The position numbers were made by a program, and so were the translations under genes. Shown piece after piece: positions 25,533 through 35,710 of a stretch of 64,000 nt of DNA. Numbering within the stretch: the first letter of the stretch is position 1; each line of letters opens with the position of its first letter. Below the pieces are notes generated by a model. It worked only from the letters and a program-made list of their open reading frames with translations. It had not been told where the DNA came from and did not search any database. Source of the stretch: Rummeliibacillus pycnus_A (GTDB lineage: Bacteria; Bacillota; Bacilli; Bacillales_A; Planococcaceae); NCBI RefSeq assembly GCF_044359855.1, contig NZ_CP132291.1, forward strand, positions 1,054,001 to 1,118,000, in the 5' to 3' direction.

Positions 25533-27679
25533 TAAGCTTCCTCGTAGCCCAGGTTTTTGTAAATGATTTCAATCATTTTTTGTGATGCAATCGGCAATAC
25601 AGTACCAGGTCCAAAGATTGCTGCTGCACCATTTTCATATAAGAAATCATAATCTTGCGCTGGGATTACTCCGCCAACAATAACGATAATATCTTCACGA
25701 CCTAATTTCTTCAATTCTGCAACAAGTTCAGGAACTAATGTTTTGTGACCTGCAGCAAGTGAAGATACACCAACAACATGAACGTCATTTTCGACAGCCA
25801 TTTGTGCAGTTTCTTCAGGCGTCATAAATAATGGTGAGATATCGACGTCAAAGCCAAAGTCAGCGTATGCAGTTGCTACTACTTTCGCCCCACGGTCATG
25901 ACCATCTTGACCCATTTTAGCTACAAGAATACGTGGACGACGACCTTCGTTTTCTAAGAACTCATCAGTCATTTGTTTAATTTCTTTAATCGCATCTTCA
26001 TCTGAATAGTTCGTAGCGTACACCCCACTAATTGAGCGAATAACAGCTTTGTGACGTCCAGATACTACTTCAATCGCATCTGAAATTTCACCAAGTGTTG
26101 CACGTGCACGAGCTGCGTCAACTGCAACAGCAAGTAAGTTTTCCTCACCTGTTTCAGCTGCTTTTGTTAGACGGGCTAAGTGACGTTTTACTTCTGCATC
26201 GTCTCGATCTTCTTTCATTTTGTTAATACGGTCAATTTGAGATTGACGTACTAATGTATTATCGATGTCTAAAATTTCGATTGGTTCTTCTTCTGTTAGA
26301 CGATATTTGTTTACACCGATAATTGTTTCTGCTTTTGAGTCGATTTTTGCTTGGCGTTTAGCTGCAGCTTCTTCGACTTTCATTTTTGGAAGACCTGTTT
26401 CGATTGCTTTAGCCATACCACCTAGTTCTTCGACTTCTTCAATCAATTTCCATGCTGATTCAGTTAATTCATCTGTCAATTTTTCAACATAATATGAACC
26501 GCCCCATGGATCGATTGTTTTTGTCATACCTGTTTCATTTTGTAAGAACAATTGTGTATTACGTGCGATACGAGCAGAGAAATCAGTAGGAAGTGCAATC
26601 GCTTCATCAAGTGCATTTGTATGAAGGGATTGCGTATGTCCCATTGTTGCTGCATTAGCTTCTACTAACGTACGTGTCACGTTATTGAATGGATCTTGTT
26701 CTGTTAAAGACCAACCAGAAGTTTGTGAGTGTGTACGTAATGCAAGCGTTTTTGGATTTTCTGGATTAAATGTAGACATCATTTGTGCCCAGATTCGACG
26801 AGCTGCACGCATTTTCGCAACTTCCATGTAATAGTTCATACCGATTGCCCAGAAGAATGATAAACGTGGTGCGAATTTATCGATATCAATACCAGCTTTC
26901 AATCCTGTACGAACATATTCAAGTCCATCCGCTAATGTATAAGCAAGTTCGATATCATTTGTTGCACCTGCTTCTTGAATATGGTAACCAGAAATTGAAA
27001 TAGAGTTAAATTTAGGCATGAATTTTGAAGTATATTCAAAAATATCTGCGATAATTTTCATCGACATTTCTGGTGGATAAATATAAGTGTTACGAACCAT
27101 ATATTCTTTTAAAATATCATTTTGAATTGTACCTGATAATTTATCTGGCGTAACCCCTTGTTCTTCTGCTGTTACAATATAGAATGCTAGAACTGGTAGA
27201 ACTGCACCATTCATTGTCATGGATACAGACATTTGATCAAGTGGAATGCCATTAAATAGAATTTTCGTATCTTCTACTGAGTCAATTGCCACACCAGCTT
27301 TACCTACATCACCAGTTACACGAGGGTGATCTGAGTCATAACCGCGGTGTGTTGCAAGGTCAAATGCAACTGATAAACCTTTTTGTCCCATCGCAAGGTT
27401 TCGGCGATAGAATGCATTTGATTCTTCAGCTGTTGAGAAACCTGCATATTGACGGATTGTCCAAGGACGACCTACATACATTGTTGGATATGGTCCACGA
27501 GTATTTGGAGCAATACCAGCAACATCATTTAAATGTTTTAGGCCTTTATAATCTTCTTTAGTGTAAACATTTTTCACTTCAATGTTCTCATTTGTATTGA
27601 ATGTTTCAGTTGAAGTGGCTACTTGTTCTTGTTGTAATACATCTTCTATTGAGATCTCTGCAAAGTTTGGCTTGCTCAT
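25532..27679 (-). CDS. mutB: Methylmalonyl-CoA mutase, large (catalytic) subunit
   Basis: 715 residues. The N-terminal TIM barrel has GPYPTMYVGRPWTIRQYAGF and the active-site stretch TVDPWGGSYY-like TIDPWGGSYY; the C-terminal B12 domain has the DxHxxG signature MGQDGHDRGAKVVATAYADF. Converts methylmalonyl-CoA to succinyl-CoA with adenosylcobalamin. I start at ATG 27679 (MSKPNFAE) after GAAGGAGG; a longer frame runs upstream into mutA. The ATG overlaps the mutA TGA (ATGA). Confidence 0.95.
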   Translation of the reverse strand: MSKPNFAEISIEDVLQQEQVATSTETFNTNENIEVKNVYTKEDYKGLKHLNDVAGIAPNTRGPYPTMYVGRPWTIRQYAGFSTAEESNAFYRRNLAMGQKGLSVAFDLATHRGYDSDHPRVTGDVGKAGVAIDSVEDTKILFNGIPLDQMSVSMTMNGAVLPVLAFYIVTAEEQGVTPDKLSGTIQNDILKEYMVRNTYIYPPEMSMKIIADIFEYTSKFMPKFNSISISGYHIQEAGATNDIELAYTLADGLEYVRTGLKAGIDIDKFAPRLSFFWAIGMNYYMEVAKMRAARRIWAQMMSTFNPENPKTLALRTHSQTSGWSLTEQDPFNNVTRTLVEANAATMGHTQSLHTNALDEAIALPTDFSARIARNTQLFLQNETGMTKTIDPWGGSYYVEKLTDELTESAWKLIEEVEELGGMAKAIETGLPKMKVEEAAAKRQAKIDSKAETIIGVNKYRLTEEEPIEILDIDNTLVRQSQIDRINKMKEDRDDAEVKRHLARLTKAAETGEENLLAVAVDAARARATLGEISDAIEVVSGRHKAVIRSISGVYATNYSDEDAIKEIKQMTDEFLENEGRRPRILVAKMGQDGHDRGAKVVATAYADFGFDVDISPLFMTPEETAQMAVENDVHVVGVSSLAAGHKTLVPELVAELKKLGREDIIVIVGGVIPAQDYDFLYENGAAAIFGPGTVLPIASQKMIEIIYKNLGYEEA

Positions 27680-29337
27680 CGTTGAACCTCCTTCAAGGTA
27701 TCTTGGATGCCTTGTAATTTCTCGATAATATTTTGACCAGCATAGACAAAGCCATTTAAGCCTTGGCTTTCCCAATCTTCATCAAATTTACCTGCTGCAT
27801 CAAGGATTACATGTCCAGGTTTTGCAGCCAATAATGCTGGAATGACTTCTTTTGTATCTTCATCGATTGCGCTAAATACAACATAATCTGCAGAAGTGTT
27901 CGCTAACCACTCTTTTGCTTTTTCCACATCAGTAAATGGTTCTGTTACTTCAGCTGTAATACCTGCAGTAGCGAATACACCTTTTACAAAGTCTGTACGT
28001 GGTTTAATCTTTTTGAAAGCGCCATATGTTAGAATTGCAACGTTAATCGGTGATTTTTTGAATTCTTGTCGAAGATCTTCGAATGGTTTTGCAATACGAT
28101 TCACTTCATAGAAGGATTCTGTAGGTAGTTCTTCTTGAGCGTTTGCAAAATCGTTTGTACCAACTAAGACTGTTTTACGACGTTCAACATCTAGGATTCG
28201 TTTTGCCATCATTTCTTCAAGCTCTTTTTGAAGATTGCCAGATGCAACATAAGCATTATAGCCGCCTGCTTCTTCGATTTCGACAAATTTCGCCCAAGCT
28301 TCCTTAACAAGATCATGTGTTAATGACTCAATGTAATATGAACCACCAGCTGGGTCCAATACTTTTGTTACATGAGATTCTTCTTTTATCACTAGTGAAA
28401 CATTTCGTGCAATACGAATAGATTGTTTTGTTGGTTTTGTTAATACATCATGAGGATGTACTGTCACCACGTCCGCTCCACCTAAAACAGCAGAGAAAGC
28501 TTCATTACCAGCACGTAAAAGATTTACATACACATCTAATTTAGAAAAACTACGCAAAGACGTTTCTGCAAGGATTTTCACAGGTTGTGGTTTTTCAACA
28601 CCATAACCTAAAGCAAATGCTTTCCATAGCACTCTAAATGCACGAAGTTTCGCAATTTCCATAAAGAATTTTGTATCAACAGAAAAAGATACAAAGAATT
28701 GTTTTTCGAATTCCTCAAAACTTATGTCGCCAGCTAACTCACTTGCTTTTGCAAGTGCAATGGCTAATTCTTGAACGGCATTTGCCCCTTCATAATGCGC
28801 ATCAGAAATGTAAGCGTTTAACTTTCGAACATTCGGAAAATCAGAAATATTAAATGTTTCTTTTGATTTGATAAAGCCTCTTACTTCTTTATTTTCAATG
28901 TAATTAAATACATTTAAAACTGCTGGATCCACCACATTGATGCAAAATGGATGTTTTTCAAATAATTCCGCCAATTGTTTCAGTGCAACTTCATTCCATT
29001 CGAAATTCACTTTACCAACTGTGACATATTGATTACCACGCTCAAAAGAATCTTCTACTTGTGCTATAAATTCTTCAATTGTATCACCGAAAGCTTCTTG
29101 TGCTAAGCCAAATACACCTTCAGTTTGCATTGCTCGAATAGTAGAAACCTGTTCTTCTAATTTGCCATCAACTTTGGCTAATAGGCTTTCAGCAGTATAT
29201 AAAGGTTCTTGTGTGATACCTTCAATTGTTTTAGTAAATAATGATTCAAAAGGTTTCCCTTTCAAAGCTTTTATCGATGTTTCCTTCCATTCATCATAAG
29301 AAGGATTTGTAAATTCTACTTCTTTCATTTTTGTCAT
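27676..29337 (-). CDS. mutA: Methylmalonyl-CoA mutase, small subunit
   Basis: About 553 residues, homologous to the large subunit (DPAGGSYYIESLTHDL; LRAGNEAFSAVLGGADVVTV), but the C-terminal domain lacks the DxHxxG cobalamin motif, as usual for the non-catalytic subunit. The start at ATG 29337 is the first in-frame candidate; the strong GGGGGGAAG lies about 17 bases upstream, longer than ideal. First gene of the mutA-mutB-meaB operon, set apart from bkdB by the terminator at 29412-29451. Confidence 0.92.
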   Translation of the reverse strand: MTKMKEVEFTNPSYDEWKETSIKALKGKPFESLFTKTIEGITQEPLYTAESLLAKVDGKLEEQVSTIRAMQTEGVFGLAQEAFGDTIEEFIAQVEDSFERGNQYVTVGKVNFEWNEVALKQLAELFEKHPFCINVVDPAVLNVFNYIENKEVRGFIKSKETFNISDFPNVRKLNAYISDAHYEGANAVQELAIALAKASELAGDISFEEFEKQFFVSFSVDTKFFMEIAKLRAFRVLWKAFALGYGVEKPQPVKILAETSLRSFSKLDVYVNLLRAGNEAFSAVLGGADVVTVHPHDVLTKPTKQSIRIARNVSLVIKEESHVTKVLDPAGGSYYIESLTHDLVKEAWAKFVEIEEAGGYNAYVASGNLQKELEEMMAKRILDVERRKTVLVGTNDFANAQEELPTESFYEVNRIAKPFEDLRQEFKKSPINVAILTYGAFKKIKPRTDFVKGVFATAGITAEVTEPFTDVEKAKEWLANTSADYVVFSAIDEDTKEVIPALLAAKPGHVILDAAGKFDEDWESQGLNGFVYAGQNIIEKLQGIQDTLKEVQR

Positions 29338-29411
29338 ACGGACGCGATGACGCTTCCCCCCTTCGGTGATTCTATTCACTATTTTACACAACATTTTGGA
29401 TTCGTAAAAGT

Positions 29412-29451
29412 AAAAAAAGTCTGAAAACCGTAATATAACGGTTTTCAGACT
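29412..29451 (-). terminator. Terminator of the bkd operon
   Basis: A perfect 14-bp stem (AGTCTGAAAACCGT) with 6-base loop, followed by TTTTTTT on the minus strand. Confidence 0.9.
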
Positions 29452-29455
29452 ACTG

Positions 29456-30718
29456 TCAATAAATTGAAGTATTGTCATTTGAGATGTTTTCGAGAATTTC
29501 CTTCACGCGAGCGAGAAATTTCCCACTAATAAATCCATCTAAAATTCTATGATCAATTGATAAACAAATATTCACCATATCTCGTGCAGCGAACATTCCG
29601 CCGTTCATAATAACAGGACGTTTGACAATGGATTCAATTTGTAAAATAGCAGCTTGAGGGTAATTGATTATGCCCATAGATTGAACAGAACCAAACGAAC
29701 CTGTGTTATTGACAGTAAATGTTCCGCCTTGCATATCCTCAGATTTTAGCTTGCCACTTCTTACTTTTGTTGCTAGCTCATAAATTTCCTTAGCAATTCC
29801 TTTGATGGATTTATCATCAGCATTGTGAATGACTGGTACAAATAATGAATCTTCCGTCGCAACAGCTATAGACAAGTTAATCTCTTTTTTCTGGATGATT
29901 TTGTCACCTTGCCATTGTGAATTCATCATCGGGAATTCTTTCAAAGCTTGCGATACAGCTTTTACAAAGAAAGCAAAGTAAGTAAGACTGTATCCTTCTT
30001 TCTTTTTAAATTCGTCTTTGATTGAATCACGATAACTTACTAAGTCTGTCACATCAACTTCCATCATCATCCATGCGTGTGGTATTTCTTGTGTACTTGT
30101 CACCATATTTTTTGCGATGGCTTTACGCACACCGGATATTGGAATTTCAATATCCCCTGAACTGATTGGCGTATATTCTTTTTCCACTTTGGCTTCAGCA
30201 ACTGGTTGTTGTTTCACTTCTACTACAGGCTTCTCATCTGTTTGTGTAGAAGCTTTTGGAATAAATCCTTCTTCCAGTATTCTTTGAATATCTTTTCTCG
30301 TAATACGCCCTGAAGTACCGCTACCTTCCACTTGAGTCAAATCAATTTTATGTTCTGCAGCTAAGCGTACGACTGCTGGAGAATATCTTGTTTTCATGGA
30401 TTGATCTGTTGGTTTTGTGGATGTAGCTACATTGGTACTTGGACTATTTTGAGGTGCCTTTTTAGTTGTTGCAGCTTCTTCAATTTCAATCTTGCAAACA
30501 ACTTCGCCAACAGCAATTGTGTCGCCTTCGTTTGCAATCAGCTCTCCTATTGTACCTGTAAAAGATGAAGGAAGTTCTGCTGTTACTTTATCTGTTTGTA
30601 CTTCAGCCAAAGTATCATATTTTTTTACTTGATCACCTGGCTTAACCAACCATTTTTCAATCGTTCCTTCTGTTACACTTTCACCTAGCTGTGGCATTGT
30701 GATGTTTTGAGTTGCCAT
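29456..30718 (-). CDS. bkdB: Branched-chain 2-oxoacid dehydrogenase E2 (dihydrolipoyl acyltransferase)
   Basis: About 420 residues. The N-terminal lipoyl domain has the modified lysine in VQTDKVTAELPS; the E3-binding domain reads YSPAVVRLAAEHKIDLTQVE; the catalytic domain ends in SIDHRILDG. It transfers branched acyl groups from E1 to CoA. GGGGGTT precedes an ATGATG pair; I take the second ATG (MATQN). Last gene of the bcd-lpdV-bkd operon. Confidence 0.95.
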   Translation of the reverse strand: MATQNITMPQLGESVTEGTIEKWLVKPGDQVKKYDTLAEVQTDKVTAELPSSFTGTIGELIANEGDTIAVGEVVCKIEIEEAATTKKAPQNSPSTNVATSTKPTDQSMKTRYSPAVVRLAAEHKIDLTQVEGSGTSGRITRKDIQRILEEGFIPKASTQTDEKPVVEVKQQPVAEAKVEKEYTPISSGDIEIPISGVRKAIAKNMVTSTQEIPHAWMMMEVDVTDLVSYRDSIKDEFKKKEGYSLTYFAFFVKAVSQALKEFPMMNSQWQGDKIIQKKEINLSIAVATEDSLFVPVIHNADDKSIKGIAKEIYELATKVRSGKLKSEDMQGGTFTVNNTGSFGSVQSMGIINYPQAAILQIESIVKRPVIMNGGMFAARDMVNICLSIDHRILDGFISGKFLARVKEILENISNDNTSIY

Positions 30719-30744
30719 CATATAACCCCCTTTACCTTTTAGAA

Positions 30745-30842
30745 AATATCCGGTTTCAGCTGCTCACAGGATATGAGTCAGATAGCCATTGTCGCAGACC
30801 TTGGGTCGCTTAGGCTATCTTCCTTAAGACGAGCCGCTTCAG
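30745..30842. repeat. Short intergenic repeat A
   Basis: Contains TAGGCTATCTTCCTTAAGAC and CGCTTCAGCATTAA, which matches 54880-54922. It fills the gap between bkdAB and bkdB. Confidence 0.45.
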
Positions 30843-30844
30843 CA

Positions 30845-31828
30845 TTAAAATTCTGCTAATTCACGCATTGCTTGCTCTACTTTTTCTGGATTAATCATAA
30901 AGAATTTTTCCATTGTTGGTGCATATGGCATTGCAGGTACATCTGGTCCTGCTAATCGTTTAATAGGTGCATCAAGATCAAATAGTGCATGTTCCGCAAT
31001 GATTGCAGCCACTTCACTGATGACACTACCTTCTTTGTTATCTTCTGTTACAAGTAAAACTTTACCTGTCTTTTTCGCTGCTTCAATAATTGCTTCTTGA
31101 TCAAGTGGATAAATCGTACGGAGATCTAAAATATGAGCAGAAATCCCATCCTTTTCAAGTCGTTCTGCAGCTTGTAATGCAAAATGAACGGCTAATCCAT
31201 AAGTAATCACCGTAATATCTTCGCCTTCGCGTTTAACATCCGCTTTCCCAATTTCGATTGTGTAGTCATCATCAGGAACTTCGCCTTTAATCAAACGATA
31301 GGCTCTTTTATGTTCAAAGAATAACACAGGATCTTCATCGCGAATTGCTGCTTTTAACAAACCTTTTGCATCATAAGGTGTAGAAGGAATGACAATTTTC
31401 AAACCTGGTTGATTGGCAAATACAGCTTCTACTGATTGTGAATGATAAAGTGCTCCGTGAATACCTCCGCCAAAAGGTGCTCTAATCACCATTGGACAAG
31501 TCCAGTCATTATTTGAACGATAGCGAACTTTTGCAGCTTCAGAGATAATTTGGTTAACAGCAGGCATGATAAAATCTGCAAACTGCATTTCAGCAATTGG
31601 TCTCAATCCATACATTGCTGCACCAATTCCAACACCCGCAATAGCAGATTCAGCTAAAGGTGTATCGATGACTCTTTCTTCCCCAAATTGTTCATATAGT
31701 CCTTGAGTTGCTTTGAAAACGCCACCTTTACGACCAACGTCCTCTCCAAGTACGAAGACGCGTTCATCTCTTTCCATTTCTTCCTTCATTGCTAATGTAA
31801 TCGCATCAATATAAGATAAAATGGCCAT
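30845..31828 (-). CDS. bkdAB: Branched-chain 2-oxoacid dehydrogenase E1 beta
   Basis: A 327-residue transketolase-like beta subunit: FVLGEDVGRKGGVFKATQGL near the start, DTPLAESAIAGVGIGAAMYG, and RAPFGGGIHGALYHSQS. Pairs with BkdAA to decarboxylate 2-oxoisovalerate and related acids. Starts four bases after the bkdAA stop. Confidence 0.95.
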   Translation of the reverse strand: MAILSYIDAITLAMKEEMERDERVFVLGEDVGRKGGVFKATQGLYEQFGEERVIDTPLAESAIAGVGIGAAMYGLRPIAEMQFADFIMPAVNQIISEAAKVRYRSNNDWTCPMVIRAPFGGGIHGALYHSQSVEAVFANQPGLKIVIPSTPYDAKGLLKAAIRDEDPVLFFEHKRAYRLIKGEVPDDDYTIEIGKADVKREGEDITVITYGLAVHFALQAAERLEKDGISAHILDLRTIYPLDQEAIIEAAKKTGKVLLVTEDNKEGSVISEVAAIIAEHALFDLDAPIKRLAGPDVPAMPYAPTMEKFFMINPEKVEQAMRELAEF

Positions 31829-31831
31829 TTT

Positions 31832-32836
31832 TTACACCTCCTCTTGTTCTGCATAGACATATTTTAGTGCATCCTCAGGTGCAGCATAAGGAGCTTGCTC
31901 TGCATAATCAGTTGCTTCATCAATTTCAGCCATAATTTCTTCTTGTAGTTTTTCTTCAATTTCAGCAGTTAAGATGTTTTGTTCTCTTAAATAATTTGAA
32001 AATCTTATAATTGGATCATTAGCTTTACCCTCTGCTAGATCCTCTTCAGTACGATATTGACGTTGATCATCATCGGAAGAATGTGCAGTTAAACGATAAC
32101 AAACAGATTCTATCAAGCTAGGACCTTCACCTGCTCTTGCACGGTCCGCAGCCTCTTTTACTACTTTGTATACTTCTATTGGATCATTGCCATCTACTGT
32201 TACTCCAGGCATTCCGTAACCAATTGCGCGATCTGAAATGTTTTCGCAGGCAATTTGTTTATTTAATGGAACGGAAATAGCATAACGGTTATTTTCCACC
32301 ATAATGATAACTGGCAATTTATGGACTCCTGCAAAATTAGCTCCTTCATGGAAATCTCCTTGATTGGATGATCCCTCACCTAAAGTCACAAACGTTACAA
32401 AATCCTTCTTTTGCATTTTACCAGCAAGCGCAACGCCCACTGCGTGTGGTACTTGTGTTGTAACCGGTGAGGAGCCTGTTAATATGCGGTTTTTCTTCTG
32501 GCCAAAATGCCCTGGCATTTGTCTACCACCAGAGTTCGGATCTTCTGCTTTCGCAAAAGCAGATAACATTAAATCTTTTGTTGTCATTCCAAAGTGTAAT
32601 ACAACACCCATATCTCTGTAGTATGGTGCCACATAATCTTCTTCACGATTTAGTGCAAAAGCTGCACCGACTTGAGCGGCTTCTTGACCTTGGCAAGAAA
32701 TTACAAATGGAATTTTACCTGCTCGATTTAGAAGCCACATTCTTTCATCTAATCGACGTGCTAATAGCATTGTTCTGTACATTTCAAGTACTACTTCATC
32801 TGATAATCCTAATGCAGCGTGTCTATTTTCAGTCAT
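31832..32836 (-). CDS. bkdAA: Branched-chain 2-oxoacid dehydrogenase E1 alpha
   Basis: A 334-residue ThDP-binding subunit. The ThDP motif spans LGEGSSNQGDFHEGANFAGV to VENNRYAISVP; here the usual GDG opening is GEG. Phospho-loop region SVCYRLTAHSSDDDQRQYRT. Forms the E1 heterotetramer with BkdAB. Short 15-base gap after lpdV. Confidence 0.95.
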   Translation of the reverse strand: MTENRHAALGLSDEVVLEMYRTMLLARRLDERMWLLNRAGKIPFVISCQGQEAAQVGAAFALNREEDYVAPYYRDMGVVLHFGMTTKDLMLSAFAKAEDPNSGGRQMPGHFGQKKNRILTGSSPVTTQVPHAVGVALAGKMQKKDFVTFVTLGEGSSNQGDFHEGANFAGVHKLPVIIMVENNRYAISVPLNKQIACENISDRAIGYGMPGVTVDGNDPIEVYKVVKEAADRARAGEGPSLIESVCYRLTAHSSDDDQRQYRTEEDLAEGKANDPIIRFSNYLREQNILTAEIEEKLQEEIMAEIDEATDYAEQAPYAAPEDALKYVYAEQEEV

Positions 32837-32851
32837 ATTTTCATCTCTCCC

Positions 32852-34279
32852 TTACTGATGAATAGCTTTTCCCTCAACAGCTAGAGCTGCTTCTCCTATT
32901 GCTTCCGATAACGACGGATGTGGGTGAATATGCGAAGCAATTTCCCATGGTGTCGCATCTACTAGCATCGCAAGACTAGCTTCAGAAATGAGTTCTGTTG
33001 CATGCGCACCAATTATATGCATACCAACAAGGTCTTCTGTTTTTTTGTCTGCAATCATCTTGACAAAACCTTCTGTTTCACCAAAAACAAGTGCTTTACC
33101 TATTCCTGCAAACGGGAATTTTCCTACCGCTATTTCAATTCCTTGTTCTTTCGCTTGTTTTTCAGTCAAACCAATACTCGCAACCTCTGGACTACCATAA
33201 ATACAGCGAGCAATTTTATGAAGCTCTAACGTTTCTGGTTCAAAGCCTGCGATATGTTCAACTGCATGAATCCCTTCATGAGATGCTACATGTGCTAGTT
33301 GTAAGCCCCCAATAACATCTCCAATCGCATATATATGTGATTCCTTTGTTTGATAATGCTTATTTACTTCGATAAAGCCTCGAACAACTTGAATGTCTGT
33401 ATTTTCAAGTCCAATATTTTCAGTATTAGCCTGTCTGCCAACTGATAATAATAATTTTTCCGCTGAAAAAGTTTGTTGTTCTCCATCGATTTCAGCTGTA
33501 ATTTCAACTAGATCTTCCAACTTTTGAAGAGAAGTTGCAATAAGATTGGCATTCGTCACTACCTTAATACCACGTTTTTTAAAGGATTTAGCCATTGCTT
33601 TTTGAATGTCTTCATCCTCAGTAGGTAGAATAGCGTTTGAATATTCAACAACAGTTACTTCTACACCAAAGTCATGTAGCATAGAAGCCCATTCAATCCC
33701 AATAACGCCACCGCCAACAACGATCAATGATTTTGGTAATTGGTCAAGTGTCATTAAATCATCAGAAGTTAAGATTCTTTCTCCATCAGGTGTCAAACCT
33801 TCTAAAAATCTGGGTCTTGAACCCGTTGCAATGATTACATTTTGAGGTATTAGCATTTCATTTTCTCTATTGTCTTCAAATTCTACTGAAATTGTACCTG
33901 GCATTGGTGAGAAGATGGATGGGCCTAGAATTCTTCCATACCCTTCATATACATCAATTTTCCCTTTTTTCATCAATGCTTGAATCCCTTTATGCAATTG
34001 ATCGACAATCCCATTTTTACGGTTTTGAGCTTGTTCAAAGTTTAATGTAATGTTTTGAACATCTACTCCGAATTCGTGAGCTTGCTCTTTTGTTGTCCGA
34101 TAAACTTCAGCACTGCGTAACAAAGCTTTGCTCGGTATACAACCTTTATGTAAACAAGTACCTCCTAGTTTACTTTGTTCCACGATGGCAGTAGAGAGGC
34201 CTAATTGTGCAGCTCGAATTGCAGCGACATATCCTCCTGGACCGCCACCTACTATGACAAGGTCATAATTCTTAGCCAT
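32852..34279 (-). CDS. lpdV: Dihydrolipoyl dehydrogenase E3 of the branched-chain complex
   Basis: A 475-residue flavoprotein disulfide reductase: FAD motif VIVGGGPGGYVAAIRAAQLG, redox disulfide GGTCLHKGCIPSKALL, NAD motif VVGGGVIGIEWASML, and the His-Glu dyad in HPHPSLSEAIGEA. Reoxidises the E2 lipoyl group. The context in the bkd operon supports lpdV rather than pdhD. Confidence 0.93.
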   Translation of the reverse strand: MAKNYDLVIVGGGPGGYVAAIRAAQLGLSTAIVEQSKLGGTCLHKGCIPSKALLRSAEVYRTTKEQAHEFGVDVQNITLNFEQAQNRKNGIVDQLHKGIQALMKKGKIDVYEGYGRILGPSIFSPMPGTISVEFEDNRENEMLIPQNVIIATGSRPRFLEGLTPDGERILTSDDLMTLDQLPKSLIVVGGGVIGIEWASMLHDFGVEVTVVEYSNAILPTEDEDIQKAMAKSFKKRGIKVVTNANLIATSLQKLEDLVEITAEIDGEQQTFSAEKLLLSVGRQANTENIGLENTDIQVVRGFIEVNKHYQTKESHIYAIGDVIGGLQLAHVASHEGIHAVEHIAGFEPETLELHKIARCIYGSPEVASIGLTEKQAKEQGIEIAVGKFPFAGIGKALVFGETEGFVKMIADKKTEDLVGMHIIGAHATELISEASLAMLVDATPWEIASHIHPHPSLSEAIGEAALAVEGKAIHQ

Positions 34280-34341
34280 AAGAACACGCTCCCATTTTAT
34301 ATTTCCATATTATTTATACCACTTATTAGTATATCTCAAAC

Positions 34342-34396
34342 CTGATAACTGTCACTTTTTCTCTATGACATCTAGATAAAAGTGACAGTTTCTTTT
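34342..34396 (+). terminator. Hairpin between bcd and lpdV, T-run on the plus strand
   Basis: A perfect 13-bp stem (AACTGTCACTTTT and complement) with TTTCTTTTTT only on the plus side. No plus-strand gene is nearby; on the minus transcript it may act as a processing or stability element. Confidence 0.5.
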
Positions 34397-34460
34397 TTAT
34401 TACCTGGTACTAAATTATATCATACTCTCAGAAAAAATCATCTTTTTATCTTATTCTATT

Positions 34461-35555
34461 TTAGCGATTTGATAGAATATGCTTTTCATTTTGCAAGAAT
34501 GTGCTTCTTGATTTGGAAACCCTAGAAATTCTTTCCTCTGCTAATCGGTTGGCAGCCAAATACGTCGGAATTCCATCTCGTTTTGAAATTTCAATTATTT
34601 TTGCAATACTGTCATAAATTCCTTCTACTCTTTTCATTGCTCGTTCTCTATTGTAACCATAAAGTTCATCTGCTACATTAATCACGCCTCCTGCATTAAT
34701 AACATAATCAGGTGCGTAGACAATTCCTAATTCATGTACTATTTGACCATGATGCGATTCTTGCAATTGATTATTTGCAGAACCTGCAATAACTTTTGCT
34801 TTTAATTGAGGAATGGTTTGGTCGTTTATTATTGCTCCTAGGGCACATGGTGCAAAGATATCAACGTCTTGTGCATAAATTTCAGTTGGATCAACAGCTG
34901 TTGCGCCAAATTCTTCTACAACACGTTTAACTGCAGTTTCGTTGATGTCTGTAACAATTAATTGTGCTCCATCTTCATGTAAATATTTGCATAAAGTGTA
35001 AGCAACATTCCCAAGACCTTGAACTGCAACTTTTTTACCTTCTAAATTTTCACTTCCAAAGGCTTCCTTTGCCGCAGCTTTCATTCCAACATAAACACCA
35101 TATGCAGTAACAGGAGATGGATTACCTGATGAACCAAATGCTGGAGAGATTCCGGTAACATAATTTGTTTCTTCATGAATTAAATCCATGTCTGCAACTG
35201 TTGTACCCACGTCCTCAGCAGTAATGTAGCGACCATTTAACCCTTGAACGAATCTTCCTAACGCACGGAACATTTCTTCGTTTTTATCTTTGAAAGGATC
35301 TCCCATTATTACTGTTTTCCCACCACCAAGATTTAAACCTGCTGCTGCGTTTTTATATGTCATTCCACGTGCTAATCGTAATGCATCCTCGATTGCCGCT
35401 TCTTCTGAAGCATATGTCCACATCCGTGTTCCACCTAATGCTGGCCCCAATGTTGTGTCGTGAATAGCTATTATTGCCTTTAATCCTGATGTTTTATCCT
35501 GACAAATCACCACTTGTTCGTAATCGTATTTCTCCATGTATTTAAAAATTTCCAT
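34461..35555 (-). CDS. bcd: Leucine dehydrogenase
   Basis: 364 residues, normal for the family. Substrate-binding glycine-rich LGGGKTVIMGDP, ALGGTRMW, and Rossmann motif VQGLGNVAYTLCKYLHEDG. Deaminates leucine, valine and isoleucine to 2-oxoacids with NAD+. The start is ATG 35555 (MEIFKYMEKYD) after AAGGGGGATT. First gene behind the sigma-54-type promoter. In B. subtilis ptb precedes and buk follows it; both are missing here. Confidence 0.95.
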   Translation of the reverse strand: MEIFKYMEKYDYEQVVICQDKTSGLKAIIAIHDTTLGPALGGTRMWTYASEEAAIEDALRLARGMTYKNAAAGLNLGGGKTVIMGDPFKDKNEEMFRALGRFVQGLNGRYITAEDVGTTVADMDLIHEETNYVTGISPAFGSSGNPSPVTAYGVYVGMKAAAKEAFGSENLEGKKVAVQGLGNVAYTLCKYLHEDGAQLIVTDINETAVKRVVEEFGATAVDPTEIYAQDVDIFAPCALGAIINDQTIPQLKAKVIAGSANNQLQESHHGQIVHELGIVYAPDYVINAGGVINVADELYGYNRERAMKRVEGIYDSIAKIIEISKRDGIPTYLAANRLAEERISRVSKSRSTFLQNEKHILSNR

Positions 35556-35629
35556 TTGTAAATCCCCCTTTGAAGTTGTGAAAAAATCCACCTTTTCTGG
35601 TTGCTTAGATGACCCAGTTACTTATATTA

Positions 35630-35648
35630 AATGCAAGATGTATGCCAA
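35630..35648 (-). promoter_or_regulatory. Sigma-54 (SigL) -24/-12 promoter of the bcd-lpdV-bkd operon
   Basis: Minus strand TTGGCATACATCTTGCAT: GG and GC with ten bases between, matching the TGGCAC-N5-TTGC consensus. It lies about 75-90 bases upstream of bcd and next to bkdR, whose GAFTGA motif contacts sigma-54. Confidence 0.9.
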
Positions 35649-35651
35649 ATG

Positions 35652-35696
35652 AAAAAAGCCTATCAAAAATGATTTTCATTAATGATTGGCTTTTTA
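35652..35696 (-). terminator. Terminator of bkdR
   Basis: AAAAAGCCAATCA and TGATAGGCTTTTTT stem on the minus strand, directly upstream of the sigma-54 promoter. Confidence 0.8.
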
Positions 35697-35710
35697 TATT
35701 ATGCATTTTT

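Noticed and set aside
27680..27775. N-terminal extension of mutB
   Set aside because: It translates the end of mutA in another frame; the ATG at 27679 has a strong ribosome binding site and gives the normal family length.
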